From Aquipseudomonas alcaligenes (GTDB taxonomy: Bacteria > Pseudomonadota > Gammaproteobacteria > Pseudomonadales > Pseudomonadaceae): a stretch of DNA of 64,000 nt. This document shows, piece after piece, positions 18,910-30,253 of the stretch. The notes beneath the pieces are model-generated. The model was given only the letters and a program-made list of their open reading frames with translations. It searched no databases and was not told the origin of the DNA. The stretch's first letter is position 1. Each line of letters starts with the position of its first letter. The stretch lies in contig NZ_FTNW01000001.1 of assembly GCF_900156545.1 (NCBI RefSeq), forward strand, positions 558,001 through 622,000. The letters run 5' to 3'. The translations under genes were made by a program, and so were the position numbers.

Positions 18910-20292
18910 TCAGATGACCCGCGAGAAACGCTGCTGGTTCTGCTGCTCCAGGTAGTGGTCAAACAGCATGCACACCGAGCGTACCAGCAGGCGTCCGGCC
19001 GGGCGCACTTCAATACCCTGGGCGCCGAGCTCGATCAGACCATCGCGGTCCAGCTGCTGCAGTTGCGGCCAGATGGCTGAGAAGTAACTGCGAAAGTCGA
19101 TGGCGAAGCGCTGTTCGATATCGCCGAAGTTCAGTTGGAACTGGCAGATCAGCGCCTGGATTACCGCGCGGCGGATGCGGTCATCCTCGTTGCAATGCAG
19201 GCCGCGCTGGGTCGCCAGCTGGCCGTTGGCCAGGCTTTGCTGGTAGTTGGCCAGGTCGCTGCTGTTCTGGCTGTACAGGTCGCCGACCTGGCTGATGGCC
19301 GATACGCCAAGCCCGATCAGATCGCAGTGGCCGTGCGTGGTGTAGCCCTGGAAATTGCGCTGCAGGGTGCCGTCCTCCTGAGCCATGGCCAGCTCGTCAT
19401 CGGGGAGGGCGAAGTGGTCCATGCCGATATAGCGGTAGCCGGCGGCGGTCAGCTGCTCGATGCTGCGCTGCAGCATTTCCAGTTTCAGCGCCGGACTGGG
19501 CAGGTCGCTTTCGTTGATACGGCGCTGCGGCATGAAACGCTCGGGCAAGTGGGCATAGTTGAACACCGACAACCGATCAGGCTGCAGGGCGATCACCTCG
19601 GCCACGGTGCGGGCGAAGCTGTCCGGATTCTGCAGTGGCAGGCCGTAGATCAGGTCGATGTTCACCGAACGGTACTGCAGCGTGTGCGCGGCTTCGACGA
19701 TGGCGCGGGTCTGTTCCAGCGTCTGCAGGCGGTTGATCGCCCGCTGCACGTTGGGATCGAGGTCCTGTACGCCAAGGCTGACGCGATTGAAGCCCAGATC
19801 ACGTAGCAGCCCCATGGTCGACCAGTCGGCCTCGCGCGGATCGATCTCGATGCCGTAGTCGCCGCGATCATCGTCAAGCAGGTGAAAGTGCTTGCGCAGA
19901 TGCTCCATCAGTCGACGCAGTTCGTCGTGGCTGAGGAAAGTCGGGGTTCCGCCGCCGAAGTGCAGTTGCTCGACCACCTGTGCGCTGTCGATATGGCGGG
20001 AAATCATTTCGATCTCCTGCTCCAGGCGCTCCAGATAGGGCAGGGCGCGGCCGCGATCCTTGGTGATCACTTTGTTGCAGGCGCAGTAATAGCAGATGTT
20101 GGCGCAGAACGGCACGTGCACGTACAGCGACAGTGGGCGCTTGGCCTTGCGGCTGTCACGCAGGGCGTGCAGCAGGTCGAAGGAGCCAACTTCGCCATGG
20201 AATTGCACGGCGGTGGGGTATGAGGTGTAGCGCGGGCCCGGTCGGTCGTGACGGCGGATCAGGTCGGCGTCCCAGTGGATGGCATCGAGCAT
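18910..20292 (-). CDS. hemN: Oxygen-independent coproporphyrinogen III oxidase
   Basis: Radical-SAM enzyme of haem synthesis that decarboxylates coproporphyrinogen III without oxygen, 460 residues. The cluster motif is PFCANICYYCACNKV near residue 61 (C-x3-C-x2-C, with the extra Cys typical of HemN), followed by LHFGGGTPTFLS. The N-terminal RPGPRYTSYPTA matches true HemN rather than HemW. A perfect Anr box sits 60 bp upstream of the start, so it should be induced at low oxygen, when the cbb3 oxidases encoded next door need haem. Confidence 0.96.
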   Translation of the reverse strand: MLDAIHWDADLIRRHDRPGPRYTSYPTAVQFHGEVGSFDLLHALRDSRKAKRPLSLYVHVPFCANICYYCACNKVITKDRGRALPYLERLEQEIEMISRHIDSAQVVEQLHFGGGTPTFLSHDELRRLMEHLRKHFHLLDDDRGDYGIEIDPREADWSTMGLLRDLGFNRVSLGVQDLDPNVQRAINRLQTLEQTRAIVEAAHTLQYRSVNIDLIYGLPLQNPDSFARTVAEVIALQPDRLSVFNYAHLPERFMPQRRINESDLPSPALKLEMLQRSIEQLTAAGYRYIGMDHFALPDDELAMAQEDGTLQRNFQGYTTHGHCDLIGLGVSAISQVGDLYSQNSSDLANYQQSLANGQLATQRGLHCNEDDRIRRAVIQALICQFQLNFGDIEQRFAIDFRSYFSAIWPQLQQLDRDGLIELGAQGIEVRPAGRLLVRSVCMLFDHYLEQQNQQRFSRVI

Positions 20293-20351
20293 CGGGGAAA
20301 TCCCTGGAGTGGCGAGTGATGCCAGTCTAGGGAGAGCCCGAGGGGAGCCTC

Positions 20352-20365
20352 TTGATTTGTATCAA
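20352..20365. promoter_or_regulatory. Anr/FNR box before hemN
   Basis: TTGATTTGTATCAA is a perfect TTGAT-N4-ATCAA palindrome, 60 bp upstream of the hemN start on the minus strand. Its last bases overlap the stop codon of the upstream gene, leaving no other space for the hemN promoter. Confidence 0.9.
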
Positions 20366-21045
20366 TGGCCCATCAGCCAATGCTGATGCGGGCCGGGCAA
20401 TGTCCAGATACCAAACAGGATCACCAGCAGGCCACCAGCGACCCGCACGCCGCGTTGGCGCAGGAGTGCGGTCAGCCGTTCGGCGGCCATGCCGGTGGCC
20501 AGCAGCACCGGCCAGGTGCCCAGGCCAAAGGCCAGCATCAGCAGCGCGCTTTCACCCGGCGAGCCCTGGCTGGAGGCCCACAGCAGCGTGCTGTAGACCA
20601 GGCCGCAGGGCAGCCAGCCCCACACGGCGCCGAGCAGCAGGGCACGTGGCAGGCTGCTGACCGGCATCAGGCGGCTGGCGACGGGTTGCAGGTGACGCCA
20701 CAGGTGGCGACCGAGTGCCTCGATGCGGGTCAGGCCGCTCCACCATCCGGCCAGGTAAAGGCCCATGGCGATCAGCAGCAGGCCTGCAAGCACGCGCAGG
20801 GCCATCGCTGCCGGGCTGCTGGCTACGGCCCAGCCGGCCAGGCCAATGAGCAGGCCGGCGGTGGCATAGCTGAGGATGCGCCCGAGGTTGTAGGCCAGCA
20901 GCAGGCGCAGGCGTCGCGCGCGCTGCTCGGGCGGGATGGCCAGGGTCAGAGCCCCCATCAGCCCGCCACACATACCCAGGCAGTGGCCGCCGCCGAGCAG
21001 GCCGAGGATCAGGGCGGACAGCAGTGGCGCGACGAGCTCAGGCAC
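20362..21045 (-). CDS. TauE/SafE-like membrane protein of the cco assembly cluster
   Basis: 227-residue integral membrane protein with six or so spans (for example LVAPLLSALILGLLGGGHCLGMCGGLMGAL, and ALLLGAVWGWLPCGLVYSTLL). The GGHCxGMCGG and WLPCGLVY motifs are those of the sulfite-exporter/UreH-like family found beside ccoS in pseudomonads; a role in copper handling for cbb3 oxidase has been proposed for relatives. The start is GTG at 21045, which overlaps ccoS by 8 bp. The cysteines in GHCLGMC could bind metal; that is inference. Confidence 0.82.
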   Translation of the reverse strand: MPELVAPLLSALILGLLGGGHCLGMCGGLMGALTLAIPPEQRARRLRLLLAYNLGRILSYATAGLLIGLAGWAVASSPAAMALRVLAGLLLIAMGLYLAGWWSGLTRIEALGRHLWRHLQPVASRLMPVSSLPRALLLGAVWGWLPCGLVYSTLLWASSQGSPGESALLMLAFGLGTWPVLLATGMAAERLTALLRQRGVRVAGGLLVILFGIWTLPGPHQHWLMGH

Positions 21046-21247
21046 GCGGTTCGTCCTCGGGCTTCTCGGCCTTGTCGGCTTCGGCGACACCGGCCTTGTG
21101 CTGGGGGTCTTCGTCGTCGAACAGGATGCTGTGGGCCGGGCTGTCCAGATCGTCATACTGGCCGTTGTCCACTGCCCAGAAGAACAGCCAGATGGCGAAG
21201 CCAACCAGGCCGACGGCGATGGGGATGAGGAAGTAGATGGCGGACAT
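21038..21247 (-). CDS. ccoS: cbb3 oxidase assembly protein CcoS
   Basis: Small single-span protein of 69 residues needed for maturation of cbb3 cytochrome oxidase. The N-terminus MSAIYFLIPIAVGLVGFAIWLFFWAVDNGQYDDLD is the family signature: one membrane helix, then the acidic GQYDDLDSPAHSILFDDE. It starts 11 bp after ccoI and overlaps the TauE-like gene, forming part of ccoG-H-I-S. Confidence 0.94.
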   Translation of the reverse strand: MSAIYFLIPIAVGLVGFAIWLFFWAVDNGQYDDLDSPAHSILFDDEDPQHKAGVAEADKAEKPEDEPRA

Positions 21248-21258
21248 GACTCGGGCTC

Positions 21259-23667
21259 CTAGGCGTTCTTCACTCGGGCCAGGCGGAGTGCGTTCAGTAC
21301 CACGAGCAGTGAGCTGGCCGACATGCCGAGTGCGGCCCACAGCGGGGTGACCCAGCCAAGCGCGGCGAAGGGCAGCACCAGTCCGTTGTACAGGGTGGCC
21401 CAGGTCAGGTTCTCGATGATCACGCGGCGAGTGCGACGGGCCAGGCTAAAGGCTTCTATGAGACTGCTCAGGCGGTTGGACAGCAACACCGCGTCGGCGC
21501 TGGTCTTGGCCAGGTCGGTGGCACTGCCCATGGCTACGCTGATGTCGGCACCGGCCAGTACCGGTACGTCGTTGACCCCGTCGCCGAGCATCAACACGCG
21601 ACGGCCGCGCTGGTGCAGCTCCTGCAGCACGGCCAGCTTGGCGTCAGGGGTCAGACCGCCGCGGGCGTCCTCGATGCCGAGCTGGCGAGCCACCTCGGCG
21701 ACCATCGGCGAGCTGTCGCCAGACAGCAGGAGGATGTCCCAGCCTTCGGCGCGGCAGGCGGCAATCAGTTGTGCGGCATCGGCCCTCAGCTGGTCGCCGA
21801 GGACGAACCAGGCCAGCGGACCGCGTTCATCGCCGAGCAACAACCATTGGCCGTGTTCACCGGGAATGCTCGGCGCCTGGCGCCCGGCCAGGGCTGCGAC
21901 ATAGTTCGGCTGGCCGATGCGCAGACGACGACCGCTGACCACGCCCTCGAGGCCCTGGCCCGGCTCGCTGATCAGCTGCTCGGCGCCCTTGCTGCTGTGT
22001 CCAAAGGCACGGGCGATGGGGTGTTCAGAGCCGTGTTCGAGCGTGGCCGCCAGTGCCAGGCAGGCATCCGCATCCAGTTCGCGCAGGGTTTCGATACGCT
22101 CCAGGGTCAGGCGTCCCTCGCTCAGCGTGCCGGTCTTGTCGAAGATCACCGTGTCGATCTGCTTCAGGCCCTCCAGCACGTGCCCGCGCGTCAGCAGCAG
22201 GCCAAGCTTGTGCAGGCTGCCGGTGGCGGTGGTCAGCGCGGTTGGCGTGGCCAGCGACAGGGCGCAGGGGCAGGTGGCGACCAGCAGCGCCAGGACGATC
22301 CAGAAGGCGCGCTGTGGGTCTATTTGCCACCAGACCAGCCCCACGACCGCTGCGACGGCCAGCACCACCAGCAGGAACCACTGCGCCACACGGTCGGCCA
22401 GTTCGGCCATTCTCGGTTTGTCGGCCTGCGCTCGCTCCAGCAGGCGCACGATGGCCGAAAGGCGGGTGTTCTCGCCCAATGCCTCGACCTCAACGGTCAG
22501 CGGCCCCTCGACATTGAGGGTTCCGGCGGTGACCGAGTCCCCTTCACCTTTTGGCAGCGGCAGGTACTCGCCGGTGAGCAGCGACTCATCGACACTCGAC
22601 TGCCCGGCGACGATACGCCCATCTGCCGGGAGCTGGGCGCCTGGGGGGACCAGTACGCGGTCGCCGATGGCCAGCTCACGCAGCAGCACGCGCTGACTCT
22701 GGCCGCTGGCTTCCAGGCGCAGGCAGGAGGGGGGGAGCAGATTGACCAGCTGCGAAGTGGCCGCTGCCGTGCGCTCGCGGGCGCGGCGTTCCAGATAGCG
22801 GCCAGCGAGCAGGAACAGGGCAAACATGCCCACGGCGTCAAAGTACAGTTCACCGACACCGGTAACGGTGGACCAGATGCCGGCCACGTAAGCCCCGCCG
22901 ATCGCCAGCGATACCGATACATCCATGGTCAGGTGGCGGGTGCGCAGGTCGCGCAGCGCGCCACGGAAGAACTGGCCGCAGCAATAGAAGACGATGGGGG
23001 TGGTCAGGAACAGGCTGGTCCAGCGCAGGATCTTGTCCAGTTCCGGCGAGAGGTCGACGTTGAACTCCGGCCAGGTGGCCATGGCGGCCATCATCACCTG
23101 CATCCACAACAGGCCGGCAACGCCAATCTGGCGCATGGCCTTGCGGTTTTCTTCGGCAAGGCGCGCGCTGGCATCGTCTTCCTGCCAGGGATGGCCGGCA
23201 TAGCCGATGCGGCGTAGCTCGGCGAGCAGCTGGCTGAGCGGGATCTGGCTGTCGGACCAGCGTACTTGCAGGCGCTGGTTGGACAGGTTGAGGTTGGCAT
23301 CCACCACGCCCGGCAGGCCGCGCAGGTGTTTCTCGATCAGCCAGCCGCAGGCGGCGCAACTGATGCCCTCGATCAGCAGGCGAGTCTCGCTGAGCTCGCC
23401 CTGGTGTTCGACGAAGCCGCGTTGCACTTCGTCGCGGTCATACAGCGCCAGTTCGTCCGGCAGGGCCTTGGGCAGTGCCTGCGGGTTGATGGCGTTGTCG
23501 CTGCGATGTCGGTAGTAGCTTTCCAGGCCGCCGGCAACAATGGCTTCGGCCACGGCCTGGCAGCCCGGGCAGCAGAAGGCCCGCGTCTGCTCCAGAACGC
23601 GGGCCTCGAAACGGCTGCCGGCAGGCACCGGCAGGCCGCAGTGATAGCAGGGTAGGGGACTGCTCAA
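21259..23667 (-). CDS. ccoI: Copper-transporting P1B-type ATPase CcoI (FixI)
   Basis: 802-residue heavy-metal P-type ATPase that supplies copper for cbb3 oxidase assembly. It has an N-terminal cysteine cluster (CYHCGLPV, CCPGCQAVAEAI), an HMA domain with GISCAACGWL, the intramembrane CPC motif (ATCPCALSLATPTALT), the phosphorylation site DKTGTL and the hinge GDGVNDVPVLAGADISVAMG. The extra N-terminal cysteines are typical of FixI/CcoI rather than CopA. It is transcribed with ccoG, ccoH and ccoS; the gap from ccoH is 4 bp. Confidence 0.96.
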   Translation of the reverse strand: MSSPLPCYHCGLPVPAGSRFEARVLEQTRAFCCPGCQAVAEAIVAGGLESYYRHRSDNAINPQALPKALPDELALYDRDEVQRGFVEHQGELSETRLLIEGISCAACGWLIEKHLRGLPGVVDANLNLSNQRLQVRWSDSQIPLSQLLAELRRIGYAGHPWQEDDASARLAEENRKAMRQIGVAGLLWMQVMMAAMATWPEFNVDLSPELDKILRWTSLFLTTPIVFYCCGQFFRGALRDLRTRHLTMDVSVSLAIGGAYVAGIWSTVTGVGELYFDAVGMFALFLLAGRYLERRARERTAAATSQLVNLLPPSCLRLEASGQSQRVLLRELAIGDRVLVPPGAQLPADGRIVAGQSSVDESLLTGEYLPLPKGEGDSVTAGTLNVEGPLTVEVEALGENTRLSAIVRLLERAQADKPRMAELADRVAQWFLLVVLAVAAVVGLVWWQIDPQRAFWIVLALLVATCPCALSLATPTALTTATGSLHKLGLLLTRGHVLEGLKQIDTVIFDKTGTLSEGRLTLERIETLRELDADACLALAATLEHGSEHPIARAFGHSSKGAEQLISEPGQGLEGVVSGRRLRIGQPNYVAALAGRQAPSIPGEHGQWLLLGDERGPLAWFVLGDQLRADAAQLIAACRAEGWDILLLSGDSSPMVAEVARQLGIEDARGGLTPDAKLAVLQELHQRGRRVLMLGDGVNDVPVLAGADISVAMGSATDLAKTSADAVLLSNRLSSLIEAFSLARRTRRVIIENLTWATLYNGLVLPFAALGWVTPLWAALGMSASSLLVVLNALRLARVKNA

Positions 23668-23671
23668 GACA

Positions 23672-24175
23672 TTACTCGCCGAGGTGGATGCTCTGGCTGC
23701 TGGCCAGTTGCTTTTCCTCGAACAGGCGCCAGTCCTTGCCGCCTTCCTGGCCGATCAGCTCGACGAAGCGCCGTCCTTCGACTGCGTCCAGCAGATTGCC
23801 GGTATAGCGGCCATCGGGCTGGCGCTGCACGACCACGCGGCGATCGCGCTCCGGCTGGGTCGGCGAGATCAGGTTGAGCACCAGCTGCGGCGGATTGCTG
23901 TGGCCCTTGAGATGCAGCTCGACTGTGCCCTTCTCATTGTCCAGTGTCAGGGAAGCCTCGAGCCGCAGTCGTTCAGCCAGGTCCTCGCGCTCCAGCGACG
24001 TGTTGATACCTTTGCCGACATCGTAGTAGTTGTCCGACAGCAGGCCCGGCGGGTTGTTGGTGGCGATCACCAGCATGCTGGTCCCCAGCACTACGGACAT
24101 GCCGAGGATGCCGAGGATGAACCAGACCCAGACTTCTTTGTACCAGGGGTTGACCGGGGTTTGTTGCGACGACAT
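23672..24175 (-). CDS. ccoH: cbb3 oxidase assembly protein CcoH (FixH)
   Basis: 167-residue membrane-anchored periplasmic protein of the FixH family. After MSSQQTPVNPWYKEVW there is one membrane helix (FILGILGMSVVLGTSMLVIATN) and a periplasmic domain (DNYYDVGKGINTSLERED). CcoH associates with the assembling CcoN subunit. The start was set at this Met because it matches the family; an open extension upstream overlaps ccoG. Confidence 0.93.
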   Translation of the reverse strand: MSSQQTPVNPWYKEVWVWFILGILGMSVVLGTSMLVIATNNPPGLLSDNYYDVGKGINTSLEREDLAERLRLEASLTLDNEKGTVELHLKGHSNPPQLVLNLISPTQPERDRRVVVQRQPDGRYTGNLLDAVEGRRFVELIGQEGGKDWRLFEEKQLASSQSIHLGE

Positions 24176-24188
24176 TGCTTGACCTTGT

Positions 24189-25604
24189 TCAGCGTACGCT
24201 CGGGCCGATGAATCGGCTGTCGGCATCGCTCTCGATAGTGGGATCTTCCAAGGCCTGGACCTTGAACAGAATTTCATTGGCGCTGGACGGCAACTTCTCC
24301 GGCGCGATGGACAGTTCCACCGGAATCGACAGCACCTCGCCGGCGGCAGCCTTGACCTCGCGCTTGCCTTCGTACTCGAGACCGTCGATACCTTCGACGG
24401 AGATCAGGTAGGTTAGGTCGCGCTGGGCCTTGTTCATCAGTTTCACGGTGTAGACGTTCTCGACATGACCCTGCTCGTTCTCGCGGAACAGTACGCGGTC
24501 CTTGAGCACATCGACTTCTACCAGCGAACGATTGAAAACGGCCCAGGCAAACAGGCTCATCATCGCCACCAAAGCGAGGGCATAGCCTATCAGGCGCGGA
24601 CGCAACAGGTGGGTCTTCTGCCCGGAAAGATTGTGTTCGGTTGTGTAGCTGACCAGTCCGCGCGGGTAGCCCATCTTGTCCATGATTGCGTCGCACGCGT
24701 CGACACAGGCTGCACAGCCAATGCACTCGATCTGCAGGCCGTCGCGGATGTCGATACCGGTCGGGCAGACCTGCACGCACATGGTGCAGTCGATGCAGTC
24801 ACCCAGGCCCTCGGCCTTGTAGTCGGCGGTTTTCTTGCGCGGGCCACGGCTCTCGCCACGGCGCGGGTCGTAGGAAACGATCAGGGTGTCCTTGTCGAAC
24901 ATCACGCTCTGGAAGCGCGCGTAGGGGCACATGTAGATGCATACCTGTTCGCGCAGCCAGCCGGCGTTGCCGTAGGTGGCCAGGGTGAAGAAGCCGACCC
25001 AGAAGTAGGCCCAGCCGTCAGCCGTGCCATTGAGCAGGCTGGGTAGCAGGTCGCGGATGGGCGAGAAGTAGCCGACGAAGGTCAGGCCGGTGACCAGGCC
25101 GATCAGCAGCCAGAGACTGTGCTTGGCGATCTTGCGCAGCAGCTTGTTGGGGCTCATCGGCGCCTTGTCCAGCTTCATGCGCTGGCTGCGGTCACCTTCG
25201 GTGACTTTCTCGCACCACATGAAGATCCAGGTCCACACGCTCTGCGGGCAGGTATAGCCGCACCAGACGCGACCGGCGAACACGGTGATGAAAAACAGGC
25301 CGAAGGCACAGATGATCAGCAGCCAGGACAGCAGGGCAAAATCCTGCGGCCAGAAGGTGGCGCCGAAGATGAAGAACTTACGTTCCGGCAGGTTCCACCA
25401 GACGGCCTGGCGGTCATTCCAGCTGAGCCAGACGGTGCCGAAGTAGAGCAGAAAGAGGAAGGCGCCACCGCCGAGCCGCAGGTTGCGGAACAGGCCGGTG
25501 AAGGCACGGGTATAGATTTTTTCGCGACTGGCGTAAAGGTCGACGGATTCGCCGCCTTTGGCCGGGGGAGGGGTGATGTTTCGGACGGGAATCTGTTCGC
25601 TCAT
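24189..25604 (-). CDS. ccoG: Cytochrome c oxidase accessory protein CcoG (RdxA/FixG)
   Basis: 471-residue polyferredoxin membrane protein, thought to reduce copper for cbb3 oxidase assembly. It has several spans (near residues 40-60, 85-110, 160-180, 340-360), the CGYTCPQSVW motif, two 4Fe-4S sets (CIDCTMCVQVCPTG and CIGCAACVDACD) and a C-terminal periplasmic Ig-like domain. First gene of ccoG-H-I-S; it lies 135 bp after ccoP, separated from it by a strong hairpin. Confidence 0.95.
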   Translation of the reverse strand: MSEQIPVRNITPPPAKGGESVDLYASREKIYTRAFTGLFRNLRLGGGAFLFLLYFGTVWLSWNDRQAVWWNLPERKFFIFGATFWPQDFALLSWLLIICAFGLFFITVFAGRVWCGYTCPQSVWTWIFMWCEKVTEGDRSQRMKLDKAPMSPNKLLRKIAKHSLWLLIGLVTGLTFVGYFSPIRDLLPSLLNGTADGWAYFWVGFFTLATYGNAGWLREQVCIYMCPYARFQSVMFDKDTLIVSYDPRRGESRGPRKKTADYKAEGLGDCIDCTMCVQVCPTGIDIRDGLQIECIGCAACVDACDAIMDKMGYPRGLVSYTTEHNLSGQKTHLLRPRLIGYALALVAMMSLFAWAVFNRSLVEVDVLKDRVLFRENEQGHVENVYTVKLMNKAQRDLTYLISVEGIDGLEYEGKREVKAAAGEVLSIPVELSIAPEKLPSSANEILFKVQALEDPTIESDADSRFIGPSVR

Positions 25605-25697
25605 CAGGGTCGTACCACGGCTGGGGTGATTGCTCCCACGATACTTGCCGGGGGAGTCAGAATTTCACATGCACTATGGTACGCCTGATCGAGCGTT

Positions 25698-25729
25698 GCC
25701 CGGGTGCGACCAGCGGTCGCGTCCCGGGC
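25698..25729 (-). terminator. Strong hairpin after ccoP (cco operon with ccoQ)
   Basis: GCCCGGG and GCGACC pair with GGTCGC and CCCGGGC around an AGC loop, making 13 base pairs with small internal mismatches. It lies just past the ccoP stop on the minus strand. The U-run is absent, so it may terminate weakly or protect the oxidase mRNA 3' end and separate it from ccoG. Confidence 0.55.
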
Positions 25730-25739
25730 GGGTGAAGGC

Positions 25740-26717
25740 TTACTTCTCGGTTGCTGCTTCGGACTTGCCCTGGGACAGGCTGTACACATAGGCGGCCAGC
25801 AGGTGCACCTTGTCTTCGCTGCCCACGTACTGCAGCTGTGCGGGCATGTTGCCGCTGCGGCCGTAACGAATGCTCTGCTGCAGTTGAGCGTAGCTGCTGC
25901 CGTAGATGAAGGCGCTCGGGTTGGTCAGGTTCGGTGCGCCCATGCTCGGGGTGCCCTTGCCGTCCGCACCGTGGCAGGCGAAACAGGTAGTGGAGAAGAC
26001 CTTCTTGCCAGCTTCGATGTCAGCAGTAACGCCTTCCGGCAGCTTGCGGCCACCCAGTTCGGTCAGCACGTAAGCGGCGACATTGCGCACGCCATCTTCG
26101 CCGATGGCAGGGCCTTGCGGCGGCATCATGCCATGACGACCACCAATGATGGTCTGCTTGATGTCGGCCGGCGAACCACCCCAGCGCCACTCGTTATCGG
26201 TCAGGTTGGGGAAACCGTATGCACCCTTGGCGTCGGAGCCGTGGCAGACCGAGCAGTTGGACGCGAACAGGCGGCCACCCATTTTCAGGGCCTGCTCGTC
26301 CTTGGCCACTTCCTCGATCGGCAGCTTGGCGTACTTGGCATAGATGGGCGCGTATTCCTTGTCGGCGCGAACCATCTCCTTTTCCCACTGGTGCACGCCG
26401 GTCCAGCCGGACTGGCCAGTAGTGAAGGGCTTGCCGTCGCCGGCTTCGTTGTAGCCCGGCAGCAGACCTTTCCAGTTACCCAGGCCCGGGTACAGAACCA
26501 GGTAGCCGAGGGCGAAGACGATGGTGCCGACGAACAGCAGGAACCACCATTTCGGCAGCGGATTGTCGAACTCTTCGATACCGTCGAAGGAGTGGCCGAC
26601 GGTTTCGTCGGTAGCGTCAGGGCGCTGGCCTTTACGCACACCGAATATCAGCCAGGTGAGCGCGGCAAGGGTGCCGAGGCTCAGTACGCTGACGTAGATA
26701 CTCCAGAACGAAGTCAT
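25740..26717 (-). CDS. ccoP: cbb3 oxidase dihaem subunit CcoP (operon with ccoQ)
   Basis: 325-residue membrane-anchored dihaem cytochrome c that passes electrons to CcoO. The N-terminal helix ([22 protein letters not shown]) is followed by the FixP/CcoP region ([27 protein letters not shown]) and two haem-binding sites (CSVCH and CFACH), each followed by a distal Met region. The start overlaps the end of ccoQ by 4 bp. It is the last gene of the downstream cco operon and closely similar to the second CcoP at 29297-30247. Confidence 0.96.
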   Translation of the reverse strand: MTSFWSIYVSVLSLGTLAALTWLIFGVRKGQRPDATDETVGHSFDGIEEFDNPLPKWWFLLFVGTIVFALGYLVLYPGLGNWKGLLPGYNEAGDGKPFTTGQSGWTGVHQWEKEMVRADKEYAPIYAKYAKLPIEEVAKDEQALKMGGRLFASNCSVCHGSDAKGAYGFPNLTDNEWRWGGSPADIKQTIIGGRHGMMPPQGPAIGEDGVRNVAAYVLTELGGRKLPEGVTADIEAGKKVFSTTCFACHGADGKGTPSMGAPNLTNPSAFIYGSSYAQLQQSIRYGRSGNMPAQLQYVGSEDKVHLLAAYVYSLSQGKSEAATEK

Positions 26718-26902
26718 TCTTTATTGCTCCCAGAAGCTTGCTCGTCACGCTTGTTGGCTGGGATGTCATCGGCAAACGGCAGGTTGGCCGCTTCGTCGAA
26801 GCTCGACTTGCGCTTGCTGTTGTAAGCCCAGAGCACCACGCCGATGAAGGCGATGAAGACTACTGCCGTGCCTATGCCACGGATCATCCCGATATCCATC
26901 AT
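26714..26902 (-). CDS. ccoQ: cbb3 oxidase small subunit CcoQ
   Basis: 62-residue single-span protein ([27 protein letters not shown], then a charged tail) that stabilises the cbb3 complex. It sits between ccoO and ccoP with a 3-bp gap to ccoO and a 4-bp overlap with ccoP. There is no counterpart in the other cco operon of this window. Confidence 0.94.
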   Translation of the reverse strand: MMDIGMIRGIGTAVVFIAFIGVVLWAYNSKRKSSFDEAANLPFADDIPANKRDEQASGSNKE

Positions 26903-26905
26903 GCG

Positions 26906-27522
26906 TTACCGTTTGTTCTTGATTGCGGTACCAAGACCTTGCAGGTACGCGACCAGCGCGTCCATTTCGGTCTTGCCCTTGACGGCCTCTCGAGCACCGG
27001 CAATGTCCTCGTCGGTGTAGGGCACGCCGAGGGCGCGCAGGGCGGTCATCTTGGCGGCGGTGTCCTTGCCGTCGAGCTTGTTCTCAACCAGCCACGGGTA
27101 GGCCGGCATCTTGGATTCCGGTACCACGTTGCGCGGGTTGTACAGGTGGGCGCGGTGCCAGTCGTCCGAGTAACGGCCGCCGACGCGAGCCAGGTCCGGG
27201 CCGGTACGCTTGGAGCCCCACAGGAACGGGTGGTCCCAGACGCTCTCGCCGGCGACGGAGTAGTGACCGTAGCGCTCGGTTTCGGCGCGGAACGGGCGAA
27301 TCATCTGCGAGTGGCAGCCGACGCAGCCTTCCTTGATGTAGATGTCGCGGCCTTCCAGTTCCAGTGCGGTGCGCGGCTTCATGCCTTCCACCGGGGTGTT
27401 GGTGACGTCCTGGAAGAACAGCGGGACTATCTGGGTCAGGCCGCCGATGCTGACGGCCAGGACCATGCCGATCGCCAGCAGGCCGATGTTCTTCTCGAAA
27501 ATTTCGTGTTTGCTACCGGCCA

Positions 27523-27523
<1 letters not shown>
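26906..27523 (-). CDS. ccoO: cbb3 oxidase monohaem subunit CcoO (operon with ccoQ)
   Basis: 205-residue monohaem cytochrome c subunit. One N-terminal membrane anchor ([25 protein letters not shown]), the haem site [20 protein letters not shown] and the conserved [20 protein letters not shown]. It overlaps the ccoN stop by one base (TGATG). The central 110 or so residues are identical to the second CcoO at 30254-30868, which points to recent DNA exchange. Confidence 0.96.
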
Positions 27524-29296
<1,773 letters not shown>

Positions 29297-30247
29297 TTAC
29301 TCGCTAGCCAGGGTCTCCTCGTTTGCCGCCGGTTTCTGCGACAGGCTGTAGACATAGGCAGCCAGCAGGTGGACCTTGTCTTCGCTGCCGACGTACTGCA
29401 GCTGTGCTGGCATGTGGCCGGTGCGGCCGTAGCGAATGGTCTGTTGCAGTTGGGCAAAGCTGCTGCCGTAGATGAAGGCGCTCGGGTTGGTCAGGTTCGG
29501 TGCGCCCATGCTCGGGGTGCCCTTGCCATCGGCACCGTGGCAGGCGAAGCAGGTGCTGGCGAAGATCTTCTGGCCGGCACCGATGTCGGCGGTTTCACCT
29601 TCCGGCAGCTTGCGCCCGGCCAGTTCGGTCAGCACGTAGGCGGCGGCATTGCGGACGCCTTCCTCGCCGATCATCGCCGCTTGTGGCGGCATCATGCCGG
29701 TGCGGCCGCCCGCGATGGTCTGCTTGATCGAGGCAGCATCGCCGCCCCAGCGCCATTCCTTGTCGGTCAGGTTGGGGAAGCCGTAAGCACCTTTGGCGTC
29801 AGAACCGTGGCAAACCGAGCAGTTGGAGGCGAACAAGCGGCCACCCATCTTCAGTGCGCGCTCATCCTTGGCGACTTCCTCTACAGGCAACTTCGCGTAA
29901 CTGGCGTAGATCGGGCCGTACTCGGCGTCAGCCTTGTCCATTTCGCGCTGCCACTGTTTGACCTGAGTCCAGCCGCCCTCGTAGCCCGGCAGTTTGCCGG
30001 CGAAGTTGCCCAGGCCCGGGTACAGCAGCAGGTAGGCACCAGCGAAGATCAGGGTGCCGAGGAACAGCATGAACCACCAGCGCGGCAGGGGGTTGTCGTA
30101 TTCCTCGATGCCGTCGAACGAGTGACCCAGGGTCTGGTCGGTCGGGCCGGGCTGCTCGCCGCTGCGGGTGGCGAAGATCAGCCACAGAAGCGCGAGCAGG
30201 CTGCCCAGGGTGAGCAGGGTGATGTACCAGCTCCAGAATGCGGTCAT
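29297..30247 (-). CDS. ccoP: cbb3 oxidase dihaem subunit CcoP (Anr-box operon)
   Basis: 316-residue dihaem cytochrome c subunit of the second cbb3 oxidase. Same layout as the other CcoP: N-terminal helix ([21 protein letters not shown]), [14 protein letters not shown], haem sites CSVCH and CFACH, and [12 protein letters not shown] near the end. It begins 6 bp after the ccoO stop, so no ccoQ lies between them. Its ribosome-binding site (AAGAGG) is inside the last codons of ccoO. Confidence 0.96.
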   Translation of the reverse strand: MTAFWSWYITLLTLGSLLALLWLIFATRSGEQPGPTDQTLGHSFDGIEEYDNPLPRWWFMLFLGTLIFAGAYLLLYPGLGNFAGKLPGYEGGWTQVKQWQREMDKADAEYGPIYASYAKLPVEEVAKDERALKMGGRLFASNCSVCHGSDAKGAYGFPNLTDKEWRWGGDAASIKQTIAGGRTGMMPPQAAMIGEEGVRNAAAYVLTELAGRKLPEGETADIGAGQKIFASTCFACHGADGKGTPSMGAPNLTNPSAFIYGSSFAQLQQTIRYGRTGHMPAQLQYVGSEDKVHLLAAYVYSLSQKPAANEETLASE

Positions 30248-30253
30248 GTCCTA

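Noticed and set aside
24179-24192. TTGACCTTGTTCAG as an Anr box between ccoG and ccoH
   Set aside because: The second half matches only three of five bases and it lies inside a tightly packed operon.
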